DNA of 64,000 bases from contig JACCIC010000038.1 of NCBI GenBank assembly GCA_018907035.1, positions 392,001 through 456,000 on the forward strand. Direction: 5' to 3'. The position numbers and the translations under genes were made by a program. Within the stretch, counting starts at the first letter, position 1. Every line of letters starts with the position of its first letter. Positions 51,505-63,510 of this stretch are shown here, one piece after another. This DNA is from Sycobia sp. Sy_11. Lineage: Eukaryota > Arthropoda > Insecta > Hymenoptera > Epichrysomallidae. The notes beneath the pieces were generated by a model. That model was not told where the DNA came from and ran no database searches. It saw only the letters and a list, made by a program, of their open reading frames with translations.

Positions 51505-54081
51505 TTATTTTTTTTTACTCTTTCCGAGAGTAAGAGTGTGATGAGATTGCGATTGCATAGCAATTTGAGCTTTTCGCCTATTAAATTCTTGAATATCATC
51601 TTCCAATTTTTTTCGACTCTCTTCCAACTTTTTCTTTTCATCTGTGTGATCTCGTTTTAATTTATCAAATTTAGTATGTAGCTAAATAAATACAATACAT
51701 TAGTAACTAATTTTTATTTATAATAAAGTAATTTAATGTGATTATATTATACATAAATTAATTATTTTAATTTTAACCTAATATTGATTTTTATTTTTTC
51801 TCTATACTTACTTCTTTTTCAGCATCTTTTAATTCAGCCTCAGCATCTTTAACTCGAACTACAAACATTTGTCTCATTTCATCCTCTTTTTGTTGTAACT
51901 CCTGAAGATGCGTAGATCTCTTTGCTTCACAAGTTTGTTGAAAACTAACAGGCTTATTTTCACTATCTACATCACTAAAACCCATCTAAAATAAAAAAAA
52001 TTAGTAATACTAAGACATTATTGAAAACTATTTAATTAGATACTACGTACTTGCTCAAGCCTTTTTTTCCGATATAATTCATAATGTCGATGATGAGTTT
52101 TTTCTCTCATATCTTCCATATTTGTACGAATTAACATTTCACGAAGTTTTACGAAATCACAATGAGATTCGTTTTCAACTAAAAAAAGAAAGAATTTTAT
52201 GCAATCTTTAATATAATATTATGAAACATTGTTAAATCAAGACTGAAAAATATTAATACCTTGTACTGTACCCCATGGATATTGACGAGATCTCATCATT
52301 TTATTTCCTACACGAACAAAGTCTGTACTGCCAACTACTGCAAAAGGTACATGTGTATTCATTTGTGTATTAATGTCAGCCATACTTTCATCATCAGTTG
52401 GAAATTGATATATATTCACTCCATTGTGTTGAAGCTCACTAATAATTTTACTCTGTAAGGAAGGAAATTATCATATTAGAAAAGAGCTTTTTTACAAATT
52501 TCATCATCGATAATAAAATATTCAATAAATACCTTAAATTTCTGTAATTCAGTCTTTGAAATAGTATCAGCCTTAGCAATGATTGGAATGATATTTACTT
52601 TTGTATCTAACTTTTTCATACAAACTAAATCAATTGACTTTAACCTGTGCAATTAAATAAATATAATAATTGCATTTAAATATATATTAATTTTTTTCAA
52701 TTCATTTATACAAGTGTTCAGATTAACATGATATGTATATGAACTTTAATAAAAAAAAAAATTATTCCTTATTTTAAATCTTTTATTATGATTATAAGTA
52801 TCTTTTTTTTAGCCAGATCAGTGTACAAATGTTCATATCCTTACCCATGACCAGTGGGACAGATGAAATAAAGGCACACATGTGTGCGACTATCGTGATA
52901 AGTAGAAAGTGATCGTTTAATTTTTAATTCTTCTTGAAGATATGCTTCAAATTGATTATCAATATAGTCTACAACTGCTTTAAAACTATCTTCTTTGTTT
53001 ACTTGATCACCATAACCAACAGTATCAACAATTGTTAATTTTAACCTAACATTACTTTCTTGCAGTTCATATGTATGTGCTTTTAATTTTACAGCTGGTA
53101 AATTATGTGGGCTAGGAGTTGATTCAAAACTTGTATTAAATAATGAATCCATAAGAGTTGATTTACCAAGTCCAGTTTCCCCTATTTCAATAAAAAATAA
53201 AATATTTAGAATGCAGCTTATGATGAATTTTTTTAAAAATATTAAACAAAGAACTTCAAAAATGAAAACGCTACTTTTCATGTGAAATATTGGTTTAACT
53301 TATAAAATACTGCATGGTCAATTCAATAGAAATACTGTGCATAAAAGGTAAAGGAAAAGCATTTCCAACTAATTTTATATTTTAAATAAAAGAGCTATGT
53401 TAAATTATCAAAATGAGACAATAAAATACTAAGAAAAATTTTTATTTTTATAGAGTTATTTATTAAATAATTATATAGATTTACAAGTTCGAAAGTAGTA
53501 CTTAATTACCCTTTTTAAATGTGATTGAAATTTATTAAAAAACATAATTATGTAAATATAATAGTTGGGCGTTATAAAGGTTATAAACTTAATATATAGA
53601 AAAAAACTTACCGATACAGAGTATGTTGAAGACAAATCCATTTTGTACGGATTTATTTACTAATTGATCAGGAAGGCTGTCAAAACCAACGTGTCCAGAT
53701 AACTTCAAGTTGCGAATACAATTTTCCAGCTGTTCAATCATAATTTTAACAAACAAAATAAATTAGATAAGACAGTAGAGGAGAATTCTGAAGCTGCCGG
53801 AAGTAAACAGTTAGTATTATTCCATATAAGACCAAACAAGACATATTCTAAATCTATTAACAATCAGAAAAGGAACAAAAACCAACGCCCTCGCATACTC
53901 TTCAAGAACGTATTCCAAGACAAATTTTATTAATAATGAATGACATTTATTGACGATTGTTTTTCACCATAGCTTATATATATTTATTATAAAATGAGAT
54001 AGTTTCAAATAACTTGAAATTCTTTGAGAGATGTATAAAAGCAACGCTTACCTTTGTACGCTCTACGTCGACAGCCGCCAT
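51505..54081 (-). CDS. Septin, SEPT6 group (complete, 8 exons, 422 aa)
   Basis: A GTP-binding protein that assembles into septin filaments at the cell cortex and cleavage furrow. Exons (- strand): 54081-54052, 53729-53612, 53181-52845, 52644-52533, 52452-52260, 52178-52051, 51985-51812 and 51681-51505. All junctions are GT-AG and phases join exactly. The protein starts [10 protein letters not shown], then has the P-loop GETGLGKST, the G3 box DTVGYGD, the G4 box AKAD and the septin unique element ([20 protein letters not shown]). A charged coiled-coil C-terminus (about residues 320-410) ends in GKSKKK. The block [18 protein letters not shown] and the tail type place it in the SEPT6/8/10/11 group, corresponding to Drosophila Sep2/Sep5. 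SEPT6-group members bind GTP but usually do not hydrolyse it. Length is normal and there are no breaks. Confidence 0.97.
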
Positions 54082-54300
54082 TATTAACGCCACTGTTGAG
54101 TGCTAAGATTGAATCTGATTGAATGCGAACTACGAAATTCGACTAGGTTCGACGTAGGCGCGATTGGCGCGAGTCCGAAACCAGCCGAAACTCTCAATCC
54201 CAAGAACAAGCTAAACTCCTACTGCTCCTGCACAGTCCCCACTCCCGTAGGCCGTAACAATGCTTGACGCAATTTGTCGATTGGGTCTGGTCGGATCTTA
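54082..54300 (-). promoter_or_regulatory. Septin 5' UTR and promoter region
   Basis: The stretch upstream of the septin ATG is locally GC-richer than its surroundings (ggcgcgattggcgcgagtcc at about 54159), as often seen at housekeeping promoters. No TATA box at a convincing distance. A divergent transcript to the right is possible. Confidence 0.4.
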
Positions 54301-55790
54301 GTCATTAGATAATCAGACTTACGGTCGAACTTAATGGTTACTCTTTTGTGGACTGATTCTTGTTGCCTGTTGGGCGTCAGGTAAGCAATTTATGCGCGTA
54401 ACGTGCATTCTACATTACATATGTAAGCAGTTTTTAACTTTGCCCGTATGAGCAGAGATTATATGGGGAGATCGCCGACGCTTATGGGAGAGATTGCAGT
54501 AAAAAATTTCGACTGAAAACGAGGGCCTCTAGTGGCCAAAGCGAGGTACTGCCCGTTTCGTGCGATATTTCAGATGCTTTTTGAACTCGTTTGATGGTGC
54601 GAGGGAGATAACGACTGTCTTCGACGTGTGCGGGGGGAAAGCTTGGTGAGACAATAAACTGGAAGCGGGGTGCAATAAAAGATGAGCAACTTATACTGGC
54701 AAACATCAAAACTGAGAAAAACTCTTATAGCAAAGAGCTACCAAATTTTTCAATTAGTCGGAGATTTCTTAATAATGCAGTCTTGCTCTATAGGTGCTGC
54801 GATCATGCGGAAATCTAAATGTGTGCTCACAGCAAGCTTACTACGATAAAAATTGCTATGTGAATATTATAACGGCAATCGTGGATGAACTTCCGAAAAA
54901 GACCAGAACGGTTAATAAAATTATCGTAGTGGCATCTGTTTAAAATACATTTTTTATTCCATTGAATTCGTTTTTACTAACAGTATTTCTCGGAAAAAAT
55001 GTATACGAAGGTACCTGTGTTGAGTATATGCGAGGAACCATTTAGGGGACCCCAAGACGGAATTATTGAACTTTTATCCAGAAATATTGTTTGCACTAGA
55101 AACAGTATAGAACAAACAATATATATTTTAATGAACTCTAGGATTTTGGTTTTCAATATGTTGCAACTTTTTCGGTTTTCGATTTTCGAATTGAAAAAAT
55201 ACAACTAAAGTAAAACTATTGTTCAAACCGGTCGCATTAACATTATTTGAATAATATTTTGAATTTGAATGTTATTTAACCTGAGAAAAATTTAGTAGAC
55301 AATTATTTTAATAATTTTTTAAAATATTTTATAATTATTATAATGTGATTTCATTTTAAAAAAAAATTTACTTTTCAAGGGCAATTTGTTCAAAGTTTAA
55401 TTACATAGTTTTAAGGTTTTACAATATTTATAAAACTATACACAATTAAAGATTATTTATTAGGACTACTTTAATTAAAACAATAGTTGGCTCATGTACA
55501 AACTATTTAGCAAAAATCATTTAAAATTTACCGGAAATTCTAATTTTCATCATTCGAATTTTTTGTTAGTGTAATAGAGTACGAAGTTGAAATTTTGAAA
55601 AATCAATTACTTCAAAAAATTAAAAAAAATTTGTATTTAATTCGTTGTTATGTATTTATGTGTAAGCAGATTAATGTAGGTGACAGTCATAATCATATAA
55701 CTCTTTACTTTCTGTGAAAAACTAAATAATAAGACTACAATTTTATGTAAACATGTTTTGACCTCATAACATAATTTACATTGTACTAAA
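54301..55790. other. Intergenic stretch without supported genes
   Basis: Open frames at 54482-54709 (-) and 54999-55208 (+) have no recognised motif. A short ATG frame at 54334-54380 ends at a good donor (gtcag|gtaagc) and could be the first exon of a gene divergent from septin, but no second exon was found. The remainder is AT-rich. Confidence 0.4.
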
Positions 55791-56837
55791 CACTAAAAAA
55801 AAGCTTAAATGCAAATGAGTCAATTTCATAAAAGTAAAAGTGTATTGATTTCAATTCAGCAAATATTTATTCAAATTCTATTTATTTGAAACACAAACAT
55901 ACATTTTTAAAACGAACGAATATTTTATAATTTTGAAACAATCGTGTATTTGAAATAAATGGTTAGGTTTATTTCAAAAGCAAAAAATATTTCTTACGTC
56001 ACAAATAGATATATAATACTAGTTTACATCAATTAATTATCTATACTACATGTATTACATTTTTTTATAGATTTTATTTCTTTCTGCTTACATTATCATA
56101 TCGTTCAATTTTCTAAAGAATATTATTTACACTGTATTTCACACTGAAAAAAAGTCTAAATGCAAATGACTCAATTTTGTAAAATTGTATATTGAATTTT
56201 TATTAAATATAGTAGGTGGAACGTTCAAATAAAGATACACGAAATAATCTTTTAACATAAACTTTATTTCAAACGTGGAAAGAAAAGACGTCTATTCAAA
56301 CGAAAGGACGACGCAAGACTAACTACAGTACTCGATAAAGAAAACTCTGCAAGCCCTTGTGAGAAGCTTAAAACCTATAGAAAAATATCAGGCATCTAAA
56401 CAATAAACTCATAAACCATTTGCCACGCAGGGCAGCAAAGAAGCAGATCGTAATAAGATCCAGTAGACACATATGTTTACATCCCTTTATGATACGGTCC
56501 AATATTTAGTTTCAAGTATTTTTTGCTTTATTATTTATAGAAGGTTAAAATAATCTAACAGTTATTTATTTGAATCTAACAAACATTTCTTTAAATTTTA
56601 TATATTCGAAACAAAAATATACATATTTCAAACGACTGAATATTTTGTAATTTTGAGTAAACTAAGTTTTTGAAACCAACAATTAGGTTTATTTGAATAG
56701 ATAAGATTTGCTAGAAAAAATATATTTATTACATTACACTAAATCAATTAAAAATAATAAACATTTCTTGAATTTTTCCAAACAGAATTACATGCACGTA
56801 AAATATACAATTAAATAAATAGATATTCGAAAATACT
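55791..56837. repeat. Tandem CACTA/CACTG-start units, one interrupted by a solo LTR
   Basis: Unit 1 starts CACTAAAAAAAAGCTTAAAT (55791) and unit 2 CACTGAAAAAAAGTCTAAAT (56142); both continue with a GCAAATGA-TCAATTT-like block and later matches such as ttaggtttattt. The next CACTGAAAAAAC start is at about 56838. With the LTR (56190-56560) removed, spacing is about 350 and 325 bp. The starts resemble termini of EnSpm/CACTA elements. Confidence 0.5.
56190..56560 (-). mobile_element. Solo copia-like LTR
   Basis: 371 bp, the reverse complement of the LTR family at 23178-23550 and 24948-25313 (ends TATTGAATTTTT and AATCTAACA on the + strand). No internal region is attached. Target duplication is not exact (ttgta / gttat), so it is older or was mutated. 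It interrupts the second CACTG unit. Confidence 0.85.
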
Positions 56838-59800
56838 ACACTGAAAAAACTAATTTCTTCATACAAGTAAATTCATGTACTATTTACTGAGTTACTTCAT
56901 CCAATGTATTGAAATATTAAAATAAAAAAAATATTTCTTATTTTAAGAAAATATTTGTCATATCTGAGAAATTTGAATTACTTAAATGGAAATGTACTAA
57001 ATTTAAGTAAATATTAACTTAAATTCAGGAAAAATTCTAAGAATTAAAACATAATTTTCTTAAACCAAGAGAGCCAAGTAAATATTTATTTATTTATAAT
57101 GTTCTAATTACTTAAATTTAGCTCATCATAATCTGAAAATAAGCACTTTTATTTTATAGAAAACGTTTCTTTAAAACAAGCTGATCAAAATTAAAATGGA
57201 AAACCTGAGTTTCTTAAATTTAGTAATCATATGCCTGAATACAATACTTTTGATTCTCTAAAAAAGGCTTTACAGAATCAAACTAATATTTTCTAGAAAT
57301 TAGTATTTAATTGTTTTTTCTATAGTATATTTATAGCATAGAGTTACACAATACATATATAAATAGATATGTTCCTAATCAAAGAAAACAAAATTTTGAA
57401 TCAAAAGATTATTATATTAAAACAAGAAAGTAATGCATCGAATTCAGAAAATCTAATAACTATAATTGCAAATGATCAAAATCTTTAAATTATAGATTGA
57501 TCAAATCTTAAAACAGATATTTCCTTAGATTGCGAAATAAGTTGCTTAAAATAGAAAAATCAGAATCTAAAAAATTCCTTCATCAAGAACGTATTCGCTT
57601 GAATTAAAACGACATATGTTAGATATTTTACAACATTCGTTCAACTAAACCGAATTATTAAACAAAATTATTTTATTAAATCTAGAGATTATTTATCACC
57701 CTAAAAAGTACATTTTCTATTTATTAACTTATATATAGTAAAATATCCTATTTTGTTGCTCATATATAGTAAAATATCAATATTATATCCTTTGAATTCA
57801 AGCAAAAAATTTCTTGGTGAGGGAATTTTTTAGATGCTGATTTTCTTATTTGAAGCAACATACTTCACAATCTAAAAAATATTTATTTAATATACAATCA
57901 CATAAAAATTTATTGATTATATTTTAATCAATATTTACAAATATTTATCTAGTATTTTTTAGTTCAACGATTAATCGGATAAGTAACTGCTTTCAAGATC
58001 ATAATTTCTTACATTGAGATATTGGTTTCATAAATTAAGAAAATAACAACCTTGCTTTTATCACTGTAATAAACAAATTTACTATACTCGATTAACAATA
58101 TAATAATCTTGACTTGTACACTATAGTACAAAAATGGGTAATGAAAACTGGGTTCTTCTGTAATTTTGAATTGAAGCGAATAAGTTCTACAATAAGGAAT
58201 TACTACTATACTTTTTTTTTTAATATCTTCTGTTCATATATATAGTATATGTATATGTAAAGCATAATTAATTTCTAAATATGCATGTTATATTTTTTAA
58301 AATTTTTTTAACTTAATTTTTTTAATTACACAGAAATATTGATTTGATATGAGAACCATTTTTTCTGTGATATAAATACAAACATTAATTATTTTCAATT
58401 AATTAATTCAATTTTGTATACGTATTATGATTTAATTTAAGAAAATATTATCTGGATGTGGGAAATCACGTTTTAAAACTAAAACGATATATAAATTGAT
58501 ATAATATAAGTATATATTATATATAAATGTATATACTATTCATTGGAATCCATAAATTAATTTCATAATGTATAACTATAAGAGATCTAAAACTGATATA
58601 TAAGATTTTTATAATTGTCTACAGCGTATTGTGATAGCGCAATTAATAAGGCGTTAGATTGCGAATCCAAAGGTCTACGGACAGAAACCCGGTTACGTCG
58701 AAGTTTTTTTAAGCGAAATAAATTAAATATGAGACTTTAATCAAATAATATAATGTTAATTTAAAATTAAAAGTGATAAAATAAATGTAATAAAAGTAAA
58801 TTAACATATAAATTGTAAAAAAATTCAAGAAATTATTCGCTTAGTTTAAACTTCTGATTTTGAAAGTCAAAAAAATAATGCTTTAATTCAAGAAACTATG
58901 CACTACTTTTAAAAATTTAACATACTTAAATTTTCATGTTTCTAGAAAATAAAAACGTTTTTGAAGTAATTATCGTTTTAAAGATAGGAATCAAATTCTT
59001 CATTTTAAATTGAATTTCTTGAGTAAAATATTGAAATTCTTAATCCAAGTATATATTCACTTAATTTCGTCAGCTTGAATCAAATAACTAAATTTTTTTA
59101 TTCAAAATCTTCAGTTATTGGTTCAAGAAAATATTTTCTTTAGATAAGAAATATTTATTTAATTTCCAATTTCAGGCACCCATTTTCTCGAAAATCTTGA
59201 CAAAAATCTAGGAAATATTTAATTGATCCAAGAATTCATTTTCCGGATTGGAAATTTGGCATTATTGGTTAAAGAAAAAATTTTTTTTAGATAAGAAAAT
59301 ATTTATTTAATTTACAATCTCAGCCATCCATTCTCTAGAAAATCTGGACTACAATCTAGGAGATATTTAATTAATCGAAGAATTTATTTTCCTGATATTA
59401 AAGTTGAATCTATTGGTTTAAGGATATATTTTCTCAAAAGAAGAAAATATTCATTTCATTTCCAATATTTGCGTTCTGCTGTTTAGAAAATATAAGCTTT
59501 ACTTTAGTAACTACTTACTTGGTTCAAGTTTATACGATTACATGGTTAAAGAAAATATTTACTTGGTACAGAATAATGGCATAAATTTCTTGAATCAAGT
59601 AATATTTACTTGTTATATAGAACTTGATTCAAGTAAATCCGTTTACTAAAAATGAATTTTTTTGATTTAAATACACATGTACTTCACTGGAATAAATGAA
59701 TTTAGATTTTAAAAAATATTTTTTTGGATCAGATCAGCTCATTTTCTTAAAATTCACTTATGTAAATCAAAGCATTATGAACTTAAATTAAATAAAAAAT

Positions 59801-60170
59801 ACTTGATTCAAGTAAATAATTTTCTTAAAATAAGTAAGTCAGTTTTTTTGAATTTAACTGCCACGTTTTAAAAAATATTTACTTATAATGACTTTTTGAG
59901 TTACTTAAATCTAAAAAATAGTTATTAGATTTAAACATAGCATTAATTAAAAATAGTTATCTAAATTTAAGCAAGTATTTACTTAAATCAGATTAAACAT
60001 TTTTTAAGATTAAACTATATTTACTTGTGGTAAATAAATTTATTATTTTTTATTTAGAAGGTCCTTGCATAGCTTTTGAATAAATACATATTTTCTTAAA
60101 GTAATCTATATTTCCATTAAATAATTATACTCTAAATTTTTTAATTTAATAATAAAATTTAATTTATTTT
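56838..60170. repeat. Repeat-rich region, possible subterminal domain of a CACTA-like element
   Basis: 3.3 kb without coding, crowded with short AT-rich motifs of the type acttaaatttaagtaa and the palindrome ACTTGATTCAAGT (59626, 59803). At 59117-59520, a ~147-bp unit starting attggtt(c/a)aag is repeated two and a half times (starts 59117, 59264, 59412). Arrays of short motifs next to a CACTG end and an EnSpm/CACTA-like transposase are what a subterminal region would look like, but the far end of the element was not found. Confidence 0.45.
58622..58703 (+). pseudogene. Degenerate tRNA-Arg-like sequence
   Basis: About 80 nt with an A-box-like TAGCGCAATTAATAAGGCG, an anticodon-arm-like TTAGA-TTGCGAA-TCCAA (one mismatch), a weak B box (GGACAGAAACC) and a T7 run directly after (58706-58712). 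The ends pair as CAGCGTA with TACGTCG (one mismatch). The T arm is disrupted, so a working tRNA is unlikely; it may be a tRNA pseudogene or a SINE remnant. Confidence 0.35.
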
Positions 60171-60400
60171 AAGGAGGTTTGATCGCGTGATATCGTATAT
60201 AAATGAAGTTATGTTTAGTGTTCATTACAGTATATTTTGTTTTTGTACTCAGCGTCAATCGTGAACTCGATCGAAACTCAAATCAGTAAATTTAATGAAC
60301 ATTTCGTTAAGAAATCATTTTTTTGTAATTTATTGTCAAGTGGTTTGATGTTATAAATATAAATAATAGAAAATTATAATTTTTATTATATTTTTTATTT

Positions 60401-62810
60401 TCAAAATTCATCAGAAGTTACATAGAATTTAAAATTTAAGGTAGCACTCTGGTGGAGTGTATAATCTAATATATTATTTATGTCTACAATTATACACTCT
60501 TGAGTATCCTGAATTTGATATGCATTCAGATGCGTAGAATATCCTAAATTATTTAGTTTAGTATATAACAAATAAATTTCATTTACATCGCTGATAATAA
60601 TACCGATAATTTTTCCATATGATATACATAGTTTATCAATACTTAAATTAAGAATGCTATTTAGTTCACATCGAGTTCCTTTGCGCCTTACCCATGAATA
60701 AGAACAATAATTGAAAAAATCTTTTGAAGGCATAACGTCCTTATATTTAAAAAAATTTTCCATCAAACTTACTTTGTTAAGATTACGACCTTTTGACATT
60801 TCATTAGAAAATCCATTGTTTATTACTAAGCGATAGCAAAACTTAAGCTGTTGTTTCAATGATAAGCTGTAGGAAGGATTTTTTCTGCTTGTAATAACCT
60901 TACTTGTTTCTTTTAATTTTTTATGACATGCTTCAAAACGCAGACTAGACATATATTTCATTGGGCCAAATAAGCGCATAAGTCTTGAGTAATGTACAAC
61001 ATTATGATGCTTCACTTTAAATGAACTCTTGAATAGCTTTCTGTGTAATGTAAGATATCGTGTATACAATGCTTCAAATTCCTGAATATTTTCATTTATC
61101 CTATCTAAAATTGTAATGCAAACGATTCTGCGTAACATTAAATAGAGTTCCCAAAACTTATTGCCAATATTTACCAGATCTCCAATTATTAAATTTAAAT
61201 TTTTTACTAAATAAAGCATTTCTGAAGAACTTAAAATTATACATTCATTTTTTATAGTGTCTGGTAACAAAGTAGGTGGTTTGTGCATGTCGTTGGATAT
61301 ACTATTAAAGCAACTGTTTCTTTCATTTAAAATTTTTAAGTCAAAAAAAAAAATGTTCATTATTTATTAATTTCTTCAAAATTTTAGCAACATCATACTA
61401 CATATTTCCTCCAAAAGATCATGCATTGAATCACAAGACATATTTTTAATAACATGAAAATTCTAAATTTTATTAAAAACACATTCTTCTTGTATTCCAT
61501 ATCTTTTGTCATTACAATGTATAGAATAAGCATCTTCAGTTCTTAATAATTCTTTTTTTTCTGTAATTAAATTTCTTAAATTACCTCTATCCACTGTGCA
61601 AATTTGACAACAATATAATGCATTGAAACTTTTTACATAATCGAGAACGGTGTTTAGACCTAAATTGTCTCCAACTATGTATGGCAAAACAAATCTAACT
61701 TTTTCATTTTTTCAATTTACATTGATAACAATTCCATTGTCTTGTAATTCATTAATTTGATTTATAATACAATTAAATATTTTAGAATTTCCAAAATTTT
61801 TATGGTGAACGTAACTATGTAGTTGAAATAAAAACGTATTTTCTATTTTACTAGCATATTCTGCTGGTAAAATAGGAATATAATAATATACTTCGCCAAA
61901 TTTACTTATTGATTTATGAGATGCTAATGCGTTATAGATTTCAAAGCCATCGAAGTAAAGAACTATAGGTAAAATTTTTTCATCTTGTTTAGAAGATATG
62001 GTTTTCCAAAAACTACCGTCTAATACGGAATCGATAGTATTATTATTTTTAGAATTGTCTATAAATTCCTGAATTTTTGAATAAACATTTGGTAACTCTA
62101 AAATTTTTTTTAAAATTAAAGCTATAGGTATTACACTTAAAGTAGCAATATAAACTAATAATTTCTTCTTTTTTTAATTGTACCATATTTAAGAAAGTGA
62201 TTAATAACAACTTTCTTTGGTACTATTAAACAGTTAATGGTCGTTAAGAACGAAATACATTAAAACCATTTTTTATAACAGATATAAAATCTTCAATGTC
62301 AATAAAATTTTTAACTTTTTTTGTCAATAAATCTAAACAAATATTGATATACCCTGAGCACATGTTATTAATAACTTCGTGGGCTAGTTTTAAATTTACA
62401 GACCCATAAGTATAAAGTTTTGTTACAAATTCCAAAGCAAGATGAAAAATTTTAATTTTCATATCATCAATATCAAATTCATCATTAGTATCACTATTGG
62501 ATTTGTCATCTACAATAAAAGGAATTTTAGTGATTGTATTGTGACTATTAGTATATAAACTATTATTTTTTTAACAATTTTAGGTTTTTCTATCGGCGTT
62601 CCTATAAAATGTTTTTTTTAAATGATTTGCTAATGAATAAACGTTGCTGACTTTATTCCAACAATCTTTGTAATTACATTGTACCACATAAATCATTTCA
62701 GTTCTATGCATAACTTTAATATGTGTCATTAACAACTCGATAGATAAAAAATGAATTTCACAAAAAAAATATAATACATGTTTATATAGTAAGTTGCAGT
62801 AATTAACGCA
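60401..62810 (-). pseudogene. EnSpm/CACTA-like transposase, decayed
   Basis: On the - strand the product starts with a zinc-finger-like region (LLMTHIKVMH; VQCNYKDCWNKVSNVYSLANH, about 62760-62600), then LEFVTKLYTYGSVNLKLAHE. The core reads ILPIVLYFDGFEIYNALASH, GEVYYYIPILPAEYASKIEN and LPYIVGDNLGLNTVLDYVKS, with CCQICTVDRGN and ELLRTEDAYS. The C-terminal 319-residue frame (61360-60401) has KVKHHNVVHYSRLMRLFGPM and LRFEACHKKLKETSKVI. This order is typical of the large DDE-type EnSpm/CACTA transposases seen in insects. Stops and frame changes at about 62570, 62180, 61700 and 61400 break it. Confidence 0.65.
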
Positions 62811-62931
62811 ATATCCAAATGAGTAACAATAATATAGTTTTTAACACTTAACCACTTATATTTTCCCTTACGTATTCTAAATATTACTACATCTATAATG
62901 ATTAATATTTAAATTAAACTATTGAAATAAA

Positions 62932-62935
<4 letters not shown>

Positions 62936-62980
<45 letters not shown>
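62936..62980. repeat. (AT)n microsatellite
   Basis: AT tract that directly borders the end of the copia-like LTR at 62981. Confidence 0.95.
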
Positions 62981-62985
<5 letters not shown>

Positions 62986-63282
62986 GGAATTAGAGTCTAA
63001 ATAATAAATGTATTAATTTATATTTAATAATTATAATTTATTTCAAGAAAACAAGAAATGGAAAGCACGACTGTTCTAGACAAGTAACTACTCACAGCTA
63101 ACTAATAGAGACTTGCAGATGCAGTCTTATAGAGGTGTGTAGAATGAAAAGGTCTCCTGAGATGCAGGAGGTGCCATAAACATTTATGACGGACGACAAT
63201 GCTTGTATACATAGGAAATAGAGAGATATTTATTTTTGCACCCGGCATATATATATTATGTATATGTCGGGGAAACCCAACA
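62981..63282 (-). mobile_element. copia-like 3' LTR, second family (302 bp)
   Basis: On the - strand it starts TGTTGGGTTTCCCCGACATA and ends TTCCCAATA. It follows a polypurine tract (TTTTTGTGGGGGCG, 63296-63283) and lies downstream of the RNase H frame, so it is the 3' LTR of the element entering from the right. It is unrelated in sequence to the 370-bp LTR family. Confidence 0.8.
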
Positions 63283-63510
63283 CGCCCCCACAAAAATAAA
63301 TTAAATTAAAAAAAATAAAAAAGATATAGGTAATAGTAAATTTAAGTTCGTGCTCTCCATTTATACCTGGGAAATTACAGAGAGTCCAACATTTGTAGCA
63401 CAGATTAGGAAAACCCAGAAAACCTAATCAGACTCATACAAAAAAAAATTAAAATATATTTTTTTTTTTGCTAACATTTAAATTAATGAATAGTATATAT
63501 AATTAAAAAT

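Noticed and set aside
54999..55208. 69-codon frame (MYTKVPVLSICEEPFRG) as a gene
   Set aside because: No recognised family, no splice context, and it runs into AT-biased sequence.
58622..58703. Functional tRNA-Arg gene
   Set aside because: The B box and T arm are too degenerate, although a T-run follows; kept as a pseudogene with low confidence.
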